Notes under the pieces: model-generated
What the model saw: only the letters and a program-made list of their open reading frames with translations
The model's database searches: none
What the model was told of the DNA's origin: nothing
Translations under genes and position numbers: made by a program
Shown: piece by piece, positions 25,331 to 36,113 of the stretch
Position numbering within the stretch: position 1 is the stretch's first letter
Layout: each line of letters starts with the position of its first letter
Assembly: GCF_003115775.1 (NCBI RefSeq)
Contig: NZ_QEES01000002.1
Location: 1,116,001-1,180,000, forward strand
Length of the DNA stretch: 64,000 bases
Direction: 5' to 3'
Source of the DNA: Cellulomonas sp. WB94
GTDB lineage: Bacteria > Actinomycetota > Actinomycetes > Actinomycetales > Cellulomonadaceae

Positions 25331-25420
25331 TCATCGTGCCAGTGCGGGGGTGAAGACGTCGATCGGGGCCTTCCATCCGAGGGGTGGGTTCCAGCGGACG
25401 TCGCAACACGTCCTTGATGC
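25331..25420 (-). pseudogene. Transposase C-terminal remnant (IS30-like)
   Basis: On the minus strand one frame reads DVRWNPPLGWKAPIDVFTP and then ALAR before a TGA (25333-25331). The NPPLGWKAP pattern resembles the C terminus of IS30-type and related integrases (usually N-x-R-P-R-K-x-L-G-W-x-T-P). No catalytic domain is present upstream; the adjoining LacI gene begins its 3' end at 25445. It is short and divergent, so the family call is tentative. Confidence 0.4.
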
Positions 25421-25444
25421 TGGGGGTTGTGTTGTCTCGACTCG

Positions 25445-26487
25445 TCAGGCGGGGCGGGGAGCTGTTACGGAGTCTCGGATCACGAGAGTGGTGTGGAGCC
25501 GACGACGGTGCAACTGGCTGTCGTGGGCTGCGATGGCGTCGACGAGGTACTCGGAGGCCAGTCGTCCCTTTGCCTCTATGGGTTGGCGTGCAGTGGTCAG
25601 TCCGGGGCGCGCCCACTCGGACTCGGGCAGGTCGTCGAATCCGGTGACGGAGAGCTCGCCGGGCACGTCGATGCCTAGCTCATGCGCCGCGTCGAGCACG
25701 CCGAAGGCGATGATGTCGGAGAAGGTGATCACCGCAGTCGGGTGCTCACCATGCAGCCAGACGTCCCGCAGTGCCGCCGCACCGCCCGCGCGGGTACACG
25801 GGATCTCGCGGATCTGAACCCGAGGATCGTCGATCGCCAGGCCGTAGTTCTCGAGAGCCTGGTCAACTCCACGCTTGCGTCGAGAGAGAGGTCCGTGCCA
25901 GCCCGTCGGGCCGCCTGTGGTTCCGGACTCGAATGCGAGCACGAGGATTCGGCGGTGGCCCTGGCTGAGGATGTACTCGGCGACCTCCCGCATCCCGTTC
26001 TCTTCGTCCACGTCGATGCATGAGACACCGTCGGTCTCGTCGCTGTCGACGAGCACGAACGGGATGCACCGTTGGCGCAGCGCCTGGACCTCGCCGCGGT
26101 CGGCTTCCAGGCCGCAGACGACGAAGCCGTCGACCGCCGCGTAGGGGATCGCTTTGAGCATGGATCCGCGCAGCGGAGGCACGAGGAGCATGGACAGCCC
26201 TTCCTGGTGGCACGTTTGACCGATGCCTCGGAAGAACTGGGTGTAGTAGGGGTTCTCGAGAGTTGCGTCGATCTGCTGCGGCAGGAGCACCCCCAGGGAG
26301 TTGGTGCGGCCTGTCCGCAGCATCCGCGCGGCCGGATCACGAACGTAGCCGAGCTCCTCGGCAACCGCGAGGATCTGCTGGAGGGTCGCCTCGGACAGTC
26401 GCGACGGGTTGTTGAAGGCGAACGAGACCGCGGTCTTGGAGACGTTTGCCTTGGCCGCGACGTCGGCCATCGTGGCTCGGCGGGGGC

Positions 26488-26491
<4 letters not shown>
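25445..26491 (-). CDS. LacI-family transcriptional regulator of the alpha-glucan operon
   Basis: This 348-residue repressor has an N-terminal LacI helix-turn-helix (RATMADVAAKANVSKTAVSF) and hinge helix (ILAVAEELGYVRDPAAR). The effector domain contains DGFVVCGLEA, GHRRILVLAFES, AVITFSDIIAFGVLDAA and SVTGFDDLPES. GTG 26491 overlaps the stop of the upstream GH13 gene, so the repressor is the last gene of the operon it probably controls. A matching palindrome lies 6 kb away at the operon promoter (32745-32766). The likely inducer is a malto-oligosaccharide. Confidence 0.9.
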
Positions 26492-27902
<1,411 letters not shown>

Positions 27903-27906
<4 letters not shown>

Positions 27907-28751
27907 CCTTTCACGCCGGTACCGGCGACACCGCGGATCAGGGCCCGCTGAAAGATCAAGAACATGACGATAGTCGGGATAGCGGACGTCAAGGTGCCCG
28001 CCATCAGATAGTTCCACGAGGTGGCGTAGCGGCCTTGGAACGCCGCTAGCCCGATCTGGATGGTGCGCATGTCATCGCCGTTGGTGACCAGCAGGGGCCA
28101 CAGGAAGTCGTTCCAGGCGAACAGCATCGCGAAGATCGCGAGCGTGGCCAGGGACGCCGTGGACAGCGGGACGACCACTTGAAGGAACGTGCGCACGCGT
28201 CCGCAGCCGTCCAGCTGAGCGGCCTCCTCGATCTCCTTCGGGATGGTCGAGAAGTACTGTCTCAGCAGGACGATGCCGAACACGTCGGCCAGCCTCGGGA
28301 CGATCAACGCCCAGTAGGTGTCCGTCCAGTGGAACTGCACGACCAGGGAGAACGCCGGGATGATCGTGACGAATTGCGGCACCATCATCGTGGCCAGAAG
28401 GAGCAGGAAGATCGCGTTCTTCGCTGGGAAGCGCAATCGCGCGAAGGCGTATGCGGCCAGCGAGTCCAGCACGAGGTGTCCCAGGACGATGCCGATGGTC
28501 ATCACGATGCTGTTGAAGTAGTAGCGGCTGAACGGGGCCGCCTGCCATGCGTGGACGTAGTTCTCCCAGTGCCACTCAGTGGGCCAGACCCGGGTGAATA
28601 TCTCCGAGCGCTTCTTCACCGAGGTGAGGAACATCCACACGAACGGCACGATGACTGTGGCGCTGCCGAAGATCAGTAGCGTGTGACGGGCCGCAGTGCC
28701 CCAGCGGGTGTGCCCGGGGCGCCGAGCGGTCGTGGTCGAGGTCGCGCTCAT
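27903..28751 (-). CDS. ABC sugar transporter permease (MalG-like)
   Basis: This 282-residue CUT1-type permease has six TM helices. The first is around residues 24-44, and the family motif LLATMMVPQFVTIIPAF is present. The EAA coupling loop is EEAAQLDGCGRVRTFLQVVVP-like, and LFAWNDFLWPL is typical of MalG. The start overlaps the MalF stop (ATGA). With MalF and the binding protein it forms an importer. The operon has no ATPase, so a shared MsiK-type ATPase elsewhere is expected. Confidence 0.9.
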
Positions 28752-29695
28752 GCCAGATCAGACTCCCCCGAGCCGGTGGCCTTCCACTGCACGAGCGTGA
28801 CGCCCAGCATCAGCGCGAGGGTCGCGAAGGCGATCGCCGCCCCGTAGCCGAACTCGCCGAGCTTGAAGGCGTAGCGGTACATGAGCATCCCGAGCACCTC
28901 GGTTCCTCCGGTGGGTCCGCCTCCGGTCAGCACGTAGACGAGATCGAAGGACTGGAAGGCGGTGATGAGGGCCTGGATGACCACGAAGAAGGTCATGGGC
29001 CGCAGGAGCGGCACGGTAATCCAGCGGATCCGTTGCCAAAGGCTCGCTCCGTCCAGCTGCGCCGCCTCGGTCAAGGAGACCGGCAGGGCCTGCAGCGCGG
29101 TCAGGTACAAGATCGCGTTGAAGCCGAGGTTCTTCCAGACGGTGAGCAACGTCAGTGCGCCCAGTGCCGTCCAGCGTTGGTTGAGCCAGTCGACGGTCGG
29201 CATGCCGATCCATTCCAGGGCTCTGTTGATCACGCCGGACGGGTCGAGCATGTACCGCCAGACGATTGCCGCCGCCACCGATGACGTGACGACTGGCAGG
29301 AAGTAGATGCCGCGGTAGATCGCCCGGCCACGCAACGGTGCGTCCAGCAGCAAGGCGATGCCCAGACCGGAGGCCACTGACAGGACGCTGACACCGAAGG
29401 CGTAGATGACTGTGACGACGAGGGAGTTCCAGAACTCGTGGTCGGCGAGCATCCGGGCGTAGTTGTCCAGGCCGACGAACTTCTGGGCAGTGCCGAAGCC
29501 GTTCCACGACGTGAGGCTGAGCAACCCGCCCGACACGATGGGGTAGATCACGAACGTGCCCAGGATGATCAGCGCCGGGACGAGGAACCCGACCGCGGTG
29601 AGGACCTCGCGCCGGCTATACCGGTCCCGCACCGACCGCCGGGTGCGCTCCAGGGAGCTCCCGACGGCCGGCGCGGTGGTCGACACGATGGTCAT
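28748..29695 (-). CDS. ABC sugar transporter permease (MalF-like)
   Basis: This 315-residue CUT1-type permease starts at ATG 29695, overlapping the binding-protein stop (ATGA). It has a cytoplasmic N-terminus, TM1 at about 34-56, a FVGLDNYARMLAD segment after TM1, RGIYFLPVVTSSVAAAIVWRY, and an EAA loop around LTEAAQLDGASLWQRIRWIT. It pairs with the MalG-like permease. Confidence 0.9.
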   Translation of the reverse strand: MTIVSTTAPAVGSSLERTRRSVRDRYSRREVLTAVGFLVPALIILGTFVIYPIVSGGLLSLTSWNGFGTAQKFVGLDNYARMLADHEFWNSLVVTVIYAFGVSVLSVASGLGIALLLDAPLRGRAIYRGIYFLPVVTSSVAAAIVWRYMLDPSGVINRALEWIGMPTVDWLNQRWTALGALTLLTVWKNLGFNAILYLTALQALPVSLTEAAQLDGASLWQRIRWITVPLLRPMTFFVVIQALITAFQSFDLVYVLTGGGPTGGTEVLGMLMYRYAFKLGEFGYGAAIAFATLALMLGVTLVQWKATGSGESDLA

Positions 29696-30984
29696 CGACC
29701 GGTGGTGAGAACAGCGTTGACGTCCGTCTCGGCGCCCTTCAGCGCGTCGTCCACGGAGACCTGACCGGCCAGAGCCTTCTCGATCTGCTTGGCGAAGGCC
29801 AGCGACACCTGCGGGTACAGCGGGGTGTTGGGCCGGGACTTGGCCGTGGCCAGCTGGTCGACGAAGGGCTGCATGCGTGGCTCGGTCGTGGCGATCCACT
29901 GCTTGTACGCGGCGGAGTCGCCCACGGCCTTGCGCACGGGCAGCATGCCCGTCTTCTCGCTCCAGGAGGTGACCTGCTCGGGGGCCAGGAACCAGGTCAG
30001 GAAGTCAGCAGAGGCCTTCTGCGTGGCTTCGTCGGAGGTGAAGACGACGGCACGCTCACCACCCATGTTCGTGGCGGGCTTGCCGTCCGAGGGGTACGGG
30101 ACGGTGGCCGCGCCGAAGTCGAACGGCGGGTCGGACTTCCAGATCCCGACCATCCAGGCACCCTCCTGCGCGCCGCCGGCGTTGCCCTTCTCGAACGCGC
30201 CCCACTGCGTGCGAGGCGCCAGGCCCTTGTTCAGCAGGTCGACCCAGAACTGCAGCGCCTTCTTGCCCGCCGCGGTGTTGAACGCCGCGGTCTTGTTGTC
30301 GGCACTGAGGAACTCACCACCGGCCTGCCACAGGCTCACCTGGAAGTTCCAGGTCAGACCCTCCCCGGAGTCCCCCGCCTGCGTGTACAGCTCGACACCG
30401 GGTTCGCCGGTCTTGTCCTTGATCTGCTGCGCCTGGGTTACCAGGTCCTCCCAGGTCTTTGGAGGGCTATCCGGGTTGAGCCCGGCTTTCTTGTACAGGT
30501 CCTTGTTGTACATGTACCCGAGGTTGTTGGTGGACACCGGGACGGCGTACTGCTTGTCCCCGTCCTTGCCGAAGTCCAGCAGCGCCGGGTAGATGTCGGA
30601 CATCGTTGCCGAGTCGATCAGCGGCTTGAGGTCGACGAGCTTGCCGGTCTGTGCGACCTGCGGGACCGAGACCAGGTCCATGATCGCCATCGACGGCAAC
30701 GTGTCGGTCTTGGCGGACGTCTGGATCTTGGTGATCAGGTCCGAGCTGGGGATGTTCACTGCCTTGACCGTCACGCCGGGGTGGCTCTTGGAGTACTCGT
30801 CGGCCATGGCCTGGAAGGTGTCGGCATTGGCGCCGTCCCAGTAGTGCCACACGTTCACGGTGACGGGCTTGGCGGGCGCGCTCGTCGTCGCCGCGCTGGT
30901 TGGTGTCGATCCAGGTGCGCACGCAGCCACGGTCAACAGACCAATGGCGATACTCGATGCCAGTGCAGTCCTGCGAAGCATCAT
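29692..30984 (-). CDS. ABC sugar-binding lipoprotein (family 1, MalE-like)
   Basis: This 430-residue lipoprotein has lipobox VAAC with Cys22. The mature protein shows SBP_bac_1 features: VTVNVWHYWDGANADTF, SVPQVAQTG, a PVSTNNLGYMYNKDLYKKAG segment and GAWMVGIWKSD. Two adjacent ATG codons (30984 and 30981) follow AAAGGAG; the second has better spacing. It overlaps the upstream GH13 stop. The ligand is most likely a maltodextrin or another alpha-glucan, judged from the GH13 genes on both sides. Confidence 0.9.
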   Translation of the reverse strand: MMLRRTALASSIAIGLLTVAACAPGSTPTSAATTSAPAKPVTVNVWHYWDGANADTFQAMADEYSKSHPGVTVKAVNIPSSDLITKIQTSAKTDTLPSMAIMDLVSVPQVAQTGKLVDLKPLIDSATMSDIYPALLDFGKDGDKQYAVPVSTNNLGYMYNKDLYKKAGLNPDSPPKTWEDLVTQAQQIKDKTGEPGVELYTQAGDSGEGLTWNFQVSLWQAGGEFLSADNKTAAFNTAAGKKALQFWVDLLNKGLAPRTQWGAFEKGNAGGAQEGAWMVGIWKSDPPFDFGAATVPYPSDGKPATNMGGERAVVFTSDEATQKASADFLTWFLAPEQVTSWSEKTGMLPVRKAVGDSAAYKQWIATTEPRMQPFVDQLATAKSRPNTPLYPQVSLAFAKQIEKALAGQVSVDDALKGAETDVNAVLTTGR

Positions 30985-32627
30985 TGCTCCTTTGTCATGC
31001 CGACGGTCGCCGGCGTAGGTGAAGGTGAAACGCCGTCGCACTCGGCGACGGACAACCACGCGCAGGCATCCGTGGGGAGAATCCTGCCGTTGATCGGCGC
31101 GCTGGACACCCGCACGGTGCCCCAGGCGTCGGGAAGGACCAGCTCGCGCGCTGAGGTGTTGACCACGCACACGCCGTCGCCGCGGCGGAAGGCGACGACG
31201 TCGTGCCCGGCTTCCAGCCACGTCAGGTCATCGCCGGCGAACAACCCCGTACGCGTGCGGGCGTGTACGGCCCGGCGAACCACTCCAAGCGGGGACCACG
31301 GGTCCCGCTCCTGGACCTCCACGCTGAGCGCCCCGAACAGCCCGGGCTGCGGCAGCCACGCGCTGGCCGCGTCAGTGAAGCCGAACGTCGCCGGCTCTGC
31401 AGTCCACGGCATCGGTACGCGGCACCCGTCACGGCCCAGCTCGGATCCACCGGACCGGACCCAGATCGGGTCCTGCCGTACGTGATCCGGCAGATCAAGG
31501 ACCTCCGGGAGCGCCAGCTCGTCACCCTGGTACAGGTACGCAGCGCCCGGCAGCGCCAGCATCAGCAAAGAAGCGGCGACCGCGCGGCGACGACCAAGCG
31601 GCAGATCGACCGGCCCGCGACGGCGCGCGGAGGCAAGCATGTCCGCCGGATCTGGCGCCTGGATCACCTGCTGCTGCCCGTAACGGGTTGCCGGCCGGTG
31701 CACGTCGTGGTTGGCCAGGGCCCACGCGGTGCCCGGCCGAAGACCGTGCTCAACGGCACCGCGGATCGACGCGGCATGCCAGGGCTGCACCAGCAAGTGG
31801 AAGTCGAACGCCTGCCCAAGCTCATCCGGGGATGCGTACGCGACCAGGTCTGCGGTCGACGCGACCCAGACTTCACCCACGAAGCACGCGCCATACTCGT
31901 CAGCAATCTTGCGCCAGCGCCGGTACACGTCGTGCACGCCGGGCTGGTTCCACATGAACTCGTTGCTCGTCCCCGGTGCACCGTTCCAGTCCGGAAGCCC
32001 GTCCTGCTTGACGAGCCCGTGCGCTACATCGACGCGGAACCCGTCAACGCCCCGGTCGAACCAGAACCTCAAGACGTCATCCATCATCTCGAGCACCTCG
32101 TCGCAGCCCCAGTTGAAGTCCGGCTGGGAGGAGTCGAACGAGTGCAGGTACCACTGCCCGTCGGGAAGCCGGGTCCAGGCAGCGCCGCCGAACACGCTGC
32201 CCCAGTTGTTCGGCGGGAGCGCCCCGTTGGGTCCGCGCCCGTCGGAAAAATGGAACCTGGACCTGGCCTGGGAGCCAGCCGGTGCGCCGACGGCCTCACG
32301 AAACCATGCGTGCTCAACCGAACAGTGGTTCGGGACCAGGTCGAGCATCACGCGCAGCCCACGGGCGTGTGCGGCGGTCACGAAGGCTTCCAGCTCCGCA
32401 ACGGTCCCGAACAGGGGATCGATCTGCGTGTAGTCCGCCACGTCGTACCCATGGTCTGCCTGCGGTGACTGGAAGCACGGGCTCAACCAGAGCGCGTCGA
32501 CGTCGAGAGACGCCACGTGGTCGAGGTGAGCGGTCAAGCCCGCGAAGTCACCGACCCCGTCCCCGTTCCCGTCCGCGAACGAGCGGAGGTACACCTGGTA
32601 CACGACCGCCTCGTCGATCCAACTCAC
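30981..32627 (-). CDS. GH13 alpha-glucosidase / oligo-glucosidase
   Basis: This 548-residue cytoplasmic GH13 enzyme has region I DLVPNH, nucleophile Asp in GFRVDVAH, acid Glu in VGEVW and Asp in ANHDVHR. The N-terminal VVYQVYLRSFADGNGDGVGD is the usual alpha-glucosidase beginning. GTG 32627 is chosen because GGAG lies 8 nt upstream and homology starts there; the frame stays open far upstream without support. First gene of the operon, about 118 nt after the operator. It would release glucose from imported oligosaccharides. Confidence 0.88.
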   Translation of the reverse strand: MSWIDEAVVYQVYLRSFADGNGDGVGDFAGLTAHLDHVASLDVDALWLSPCFQSPQADHGYDVADYTQIDPLFGTVAELEAFVTAAHARGLRVMLDLVPNHCSVEHAWFREAVGAPAGSQARSRFHFSDGRGPNGALPPNNWGSVFGGAAWTRLPDGQWYLHSFDSSQPDFNWGCDEVLEMMDDVLRFWFDRGVDGFRVDVAHGLVKQDGLPDWNGAPGTSNEFMWNQPGVHDVYRRWRKIADEYGACFVGEVWVASTADLVAYASPDELGQAFDFHLLVQPWHAASIRGAVEHGLRPGTAWALANHDVHRPATRYGQQQVIQAPDPADMLASARRRGPVDLPLGRRRAVAASLLMLALPGAAYLYQGDELALPEVLDLPDHVRQDPIWVRSGGSELGRDGCRVPMPWTAEPATFGFTDAASAWLPQPGLFGALSVEVQERDPWSPLGVVRRAVHARTRTGLFAGDDLTWLEAGHDVVAFRRGDGVCVVNTSARELVLPDAWGTVRVSSAPINGRILPTDACAWLSVAECDGVSPSPTPATVGMTKEQ

Positions 32628-32744
32628 GACGCACGCTCCATTGCCTTGCACTCCTGTTGGTTCGTCCGAGAAGTCCGGGCCACGACCCGGGAGGGGACCG
32701 TGAGCTGGGACGGTGGAACGGCCCACCTCACGGCTCGCCGCTGC

Positions 32745-32797
32745 GTTAGTAATTCGATTTACTAACACCGTAGCAGAGGGAGTGCGACCGGTGTCAA
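32745..32797 (-). promoter_or_regulatory. Promoter and LacI-type operator of the alpha-glucan operon
   Basis: Read on the minus strand there is a perfect -35 TTGACA (32797-32792), then after 19 nt a -10-like TACGGT (32772-32767). Immediately downstream is a 22-bp inverted repeat (plus-strand 32745-32766) with halves GTTAGTAATTC and GATTTACTAAC. The halves match at 10 of 11 positions around a central CG. This position would block transcription start for the six-gene operon. The LacI-type gene at its far end is the obvious candidate regulator. Confidence 0.72.
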
Positions 32798-33180
32798 GAC
32801 CCAGTTGGCGACGCGGGGCACCTGTCTTGGAGCTGTCCCTCGACGGCCAAGCGGTGTCTGCAAGGGCGCCTGCCCGGCATGGCGCGGGACTCGGCCCATC
32901 ATGGTTGCGGGGTGGCTCTTCACCCCTGCATCGAACTTGCTGACGACCCCGACGGCGGCCACGATGCACGGACCTGCCGGTTCGGCCGGCCGGACGCGGG
33001 CTTAGAGATCGACGTGACCGACACGCATCGCGACGACTTCGTGTGCGCGCTGCAGCAAGGGCGAATCGGCAGATCCAATGCAGGGCGTCGGCGGACTGCC
33101 ACCTGCAGACCGCTGACCTGCGGTGATGAGCGGATGGATGTGAGCACCGTGCTCGGGACTCAGCTTGAGGTGCCGATGAG
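32798..33180. other. Intergenic stretch without a clear gene; weak DUF397-like trace
   Basis: No convincing start, ribosome site or codon pattern was found here. One plus-strand frame (about 32923-33070) reads CIELADDPDGGHDART, and further on HRDDFVCALQQGRIG. This recalls the CVEVADLPDGGVAVRDS and EWRAFLAGVRDGEF segments of DUF397 proteins, but the middle is not conserved. It could be a decayed DUF397 gene or chance. Composition is less GC-biased than the chromosomal flanks. Confidence 0.3.
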
Positions 33181-33307
33181 TCACGCAGCCGAACGACCGG
33201 TCGCTGACGACGCCAGCCCCGATCCGCACCCGGGCCCGGAGTCCGCCCGGCGTATCGCAAGCGGGTGACTGCGGGCGCGGAACTCCTCAGTGGTCCACAC
33301 GTCGTAG
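33181..33307 (-). pseudogene. 3' part of the small gene split by IS copy 2
   Basis: This is the C-terminal fragment of the gene whose 5' part is at 34642-34877. Joining the two across one GTG target copy continues the frame from VVITVLWHT into YDVWTTEEFRARSHPLAIRR and on to a TGA at 33183-33181. On its own it has no start codon or promoter. Confidence 0.65.
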
Positions 33308-33379
33308 GTGGGGCCTTGACCCCTGAGGGTGGACACGCTGATTCCAGGTCTGGCCTGGAGGAAGCGAGAAGATCTGATC

Positions 33380-33709
33380 ATGGCGAGGAAGACGTACTCG
33401 GCGGAGTTCCGCCGCGATGCGGTCGAGCTGTACCGCTCGACGCCGACAGCGACGGTCGCGGGGATCGCGGCTGATCTGGGGATCATGGACACGACCCTGT
33501 CGGGTTGGATCAAGGCCGCTGGGGTGGCGATCCGCGGGCAGTCCCGGCCGGCATCGACGGCCCCGCCGCCGGGTGAGACACCCGAGCAGGAGCTCGTGCG
33601 ACTTCGCTCGCGGGTGCGTGAGCTGGAGGACTCCGAGCGCAAGCTGAGCACCGAGCGGGAGATCTTGCGCGCGGCGGCGAAGTATTTCGCCGGGGAGACG
33701 AACTGGTGA
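33380..33709 (+). CDS. IS3-family transposase OrfA (copy 2)
   Basis: This 109-residue protein is identical in sequence to OrfA of the first copy, with the same helix-turn-helix and leucine-zipper arrangement and the same AGGAAG site before the ATG. Its stop overlaps the orfB start by GTGA in the -1 frame. Confidence 0.9.
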   Translation: MARKTYSAEFRRDAVELYRSTPTATVAGIAADLGIMDTTLSGWIKAAGVAIRGQSRPASTAPPPGETPEQELVRLRSRVRELEDSERKLSTEREILRAAAKYFAGETNW

Positions 33710-34605
33710 GCCGCTTCCAGTTCGTCGCCGACCACCAGTCCACCTTCGAGGTGAAGCGGTTGTGCCAGGTCGTTCAGGTCGCACGGTCCTCGTTCTATAA
33801 GTGGCTGTCCGCAGCCCCGGCCCGCGCGGCACGCCAGGCGGCCGATGCGGCCCTGGCCGCGCGGATCGCCGCGGTGCACGCCACCGACAGTGCGTGCGGG
33901 GCGCCGCGGATCACCGCCGAGCTCAACGACGGCGCCGGCGAGCAGGAGCGGGTCAACCACAAGCGTGTCGCCCGGGTGATGCGCGCCCATCACATCGCCG
34001 GGATCCGGCTGCGCCGGCGGGTGCGCACCACCGTGCCCGACCCGGACGGCCAGCTGGTCCCGGACCTGCTCGGCCGGGACTTCACGGCCCACGCACCGAA
34101 CATGAAGTACGTCGGGGACATCACGTACCTGCCCTGCGGGGCCGGGCAGTTCCTCTACCTGGCCACCGTGATCGACTGCTACTCCCGGCGCCTGGTCGGC
34201 TGGTCGATCGCCGACCACATGCGCACCGACCTGGTCGCCGACGCCCTGCGCGCAGCTGCCCGCGAACGCGGGTCGCTGGCCGGGGCGATCTTTCACAGCG
34301 ACCACGGCGGTCAGTACGTCGCCAAGGACTACACCGCGCTCTGCGAGCGGCTGGGCGTGACCCGCTCGATGGGCGCGGTGGGGACCTCTGCGGACAACGC
34401 GATGGCCGAGTCCTTCAACGCCTCCCTCAAGCGCGAGACCCTCGCCGGCTCCCACGGGTGGCCCGATGCGACCACCGCACGTCGGGTCGTGTTCGCGTGG
34501 ATCACCCGCTACAACACCCGCCGCCGCCACTCCTACTGCGACTACCTCAGCCCCGTCGCCTACGAGAACACCCACTACGCAGCTACGCTGGCCACCGCCG
34601 CGTGA
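33706..34605 (+). CDS. IS3-family transposase OrfB (copy 2)
   Basis: This 299-residue DDE integrase-core transposase has all three catalytic acids intact (GDITYLP, FHSDHGGQY, AMAESFN). It differs from the first copy by about five residues, including NMKYV for NTKYV and SPVAYE for SPITYE, so the copies have diverged since they shared a parent. It should be functional with OrfA. Confidence 0.93.
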   Translation: MSRFQFVADHQSTFEVKRLCQVVQVARSSFYKWLSAAPARAARQAADAALAARIAAVHATDSACGAPRITAELNDGAGEQERVNHKRVARVMRAHHIAGIRLRRRVRTTVPDPDGQLVPDLLGRDFTAHAPNMKYVGDITYLPCGAGQFLYLATVIDCYSRRLVGWSIADHMRTDLVADALRAAARERGSLAGAIFHSDHGGQYVAKDYTALCERLGVTRSMGAVGTSADNAMAESFNASLKRETLAGSHGWPDATTARRVVFAWITRYNTRRRHSYCDYLSPVAYENTHYAATLATAA

Positions 34606-34641
34606 AACCCACCGCGTGTCCACCATCGGGGGTCAAGCCCC

Positions 34642-34877
34642 GTGTGCCACAGGACGGTGATCACCACACGCGTGGCCGGGGCCACGACCACGGAGATGTC
34701 GCCTCGGGTGTAGATGAAGCGGCCTTCGCCGTAGTCGTTGGCGGAGCGCGTGATCTGCGGGTCGGCGACGACCTCGAGGACGGTGCGCACGGGGACGGCG
34801 CGTTCAGCCGCGCATCGGCGAGCGTGCGCACACAGCCGCCATCCGTAGGTGCCACGCAGGTCGATCAGCGCGCTCAT
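34642..34877 (-). pseudogene. 5' part of a small DUF4258-like gene interrupted by IS copy 2
   Basis: ATG 34877 (MSALIDLRGTYGWRLCAHA) overlaps the stop of the upstream gene by ATGA. The visible part ends FIYTRGDISVVVAPATRVVITVLWH at the IS. The pattern of a helical start, then a basic strand, RFIY and a terminal VVITVLW strand recalls DUF4258/RelE-like small domains. With the IS removed the gene would encode about 120 residues, ending at 33181. The family call is tentative; the interruption is clear. Confidence 0.6.
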
Positions 34878-35653
34878 CGGACCGCACCGTTCAGCGCCTC
34901 GGCGAGACGCGCAGGATGCCAGCGCCCTGAAGTGCCCGCGCGGTTCACGTACCCGAACGTCTCCAGGTACGCCCGGATCCACCGTCCGGACCGGCCGGCC
35001 GCCGATGCGACGCGCGCTACCTCGCAGGCTGCGGCGAACCCCCGCGTGGGGCGATCGATGGCTCTGTTCGACATGACGGCCGTGATCAGCTGTGCAGTGG
35101 TGGGGGCAAGTGCTTGGAGGTCTTCCAGGACGTTCGCCTCGCTATGGGGTGCCGGGGGTCGCAGGATCTCCTGGAGGCGGCCGCCGGGCGCTCGGTAGAT
35201 CGGCAGCGGTGACTCAGCCCGCTTGAGCCTGAAGGTGCCCGCGGGTTCAGCGGCGATCAGGGCGAAGCTGCTGTGCTCATCGCGAGTCAGCACGTGTCGG
35301 ACGGCGACCGCGAGCTGCTGCTGGTGCTTCACGTCGTACTGGCCCCAGTGGGGGATCACTACCCCACCGAGTCGGACGATGCCTGCCTCGAAGCGCCAGA
35401 CCATGAGGTCCGCCATTGCCTCACGCCAGCTCTCGTCGGACCCGGCGTGGTCGTAGGGGATCTGCGGGCCGAGGTAGACCTGGTGGGATGCGTTCGGCAC
35501 GCTGCCGGCTTGAACGGCGCGCTCCTCGTGAGTCCAGCCGGTGCTGTCAGCTTTCGACCTGGCGCCGAACAGGATGAGTGGAAGCCGGGATCGCTTCGAG
35601 GGTTCCGAGTCCAGCACCGGCGCCTCGGCCGGGTATGTCGCCGTCTGGTACAT
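34874..35653 (-). CDS. Hypothetical protein, first gene of the IS-interrupted operon
   Basis: This 259-residue soluble protein does not match a family I recognise. ATG 35653 has GGAG 7 nt upstream. A central region YDVKHQQQLAVAVRHVLTRDEHSSFALIAA looks like a helix and strand pair. The C-terminal ~60 residues (GRWIRAYLETFGYVNRAGTSGRW) could be a small helix-turn-helix. No TM segment or signal peptide is seen. It is translationally coupled (ATGA) to the DUF4258-like gene now broken by IS copy 2, so the pair probably worked together. Confidence 0.65.
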   Translation of the reverse strand: MYQTATYPAEAPVLDSEPSKRSRLPLILFGARSKADSTGWTHEERAVQAGSVPNASHQVYLGPQIPYDHAGSDESWREAMADLMVWRFEAGIVRLGGVVIPHWGQYDVKHQQQLAVAVRHVLTRDEHSSFALIAAEPAGTFRLKRAESPLPIYRAPGGRLQEILRPPAPHSEANVLEDLQALAPTTAQLITAVMSNRAIDRPTRGFAAACEVARVASAAGRSGRWIRAYLETFGYVNRAGTSGRWHPARLAEALNGAVR

Positions 35654-36113
35654 GCAGTGCTCCTTGGTTCGTCCGGGGCGCAGTGCCCGGGTTCACCTCA
35701 AGGTTCAGGGTGACTCATGCACACTTGATAATGGCATATACGACCGACGGGCGGCAGCAATACTTGGAGCCATCTATTTCGGTGCGGAGAACTCATCCGA
35801 TGGCGAAGTGAACACCGTGACCTGCGACGTTGCTCACACTCCGATGCGTCGTCACTACCTGCTCTCCGACAAAGGAACGGGCCACCTCTCGAGAAATTGG
35901 ACCCGTTCCGCCCTTGACAGGTTCTGCAGAAGTGACCGCTGGTCGCGCATCCCATCGCGCCGCGCCACCAGCTGGGCCGTCCTGGCGCACACCCGTAGGG
36001 CTCTTGGTCGGCTCTCTGCTAGGCCGCGCCCACCAATGCCGCGTCTGGCCGCCTTCGACGCCGCCGAAGGCTGGACGGCCACCCCTGAAGCAGCGACCCC
36101 CGGCGAGGCGTCG
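35654..36113. other. Intergenic region with no recognisable gene
   Basis: Open frames here have no ribosome site or family resemblance. The left end (35660-35740) is AT-richer than its surroundings and should contain the promoter of the minus-strand gene starting at 35653. I see no transfer RNA, no strong hairpin and no repeat shared with the rest of the window. Confidence 0.5.

Larger units (their letters stand above)
33311..34641 (+). mobile_element. IS3-family insertion sequence, copy 2 (1331 bp)
   Basis: It has the same 13-bp terminal inverted repeats, length and orientation as the element at 23063-24393. It is flanked by its own 3-bp duplication, GTG (33308-33310 and 34642-34644). The differing duplications show that the two copies inserted independently. 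Nucleotide differences from copy 1 are scattered through the orfB half; the orfA protein is identical. Confidence 0.93.

Noticed and set aside
32879-33268. A 129-codon plus-strand gene
   Set aside because: No ribosome site, and its second half lies antisense to the interrupted small gene's 3' end; only a weak DUF397-like patch remains.
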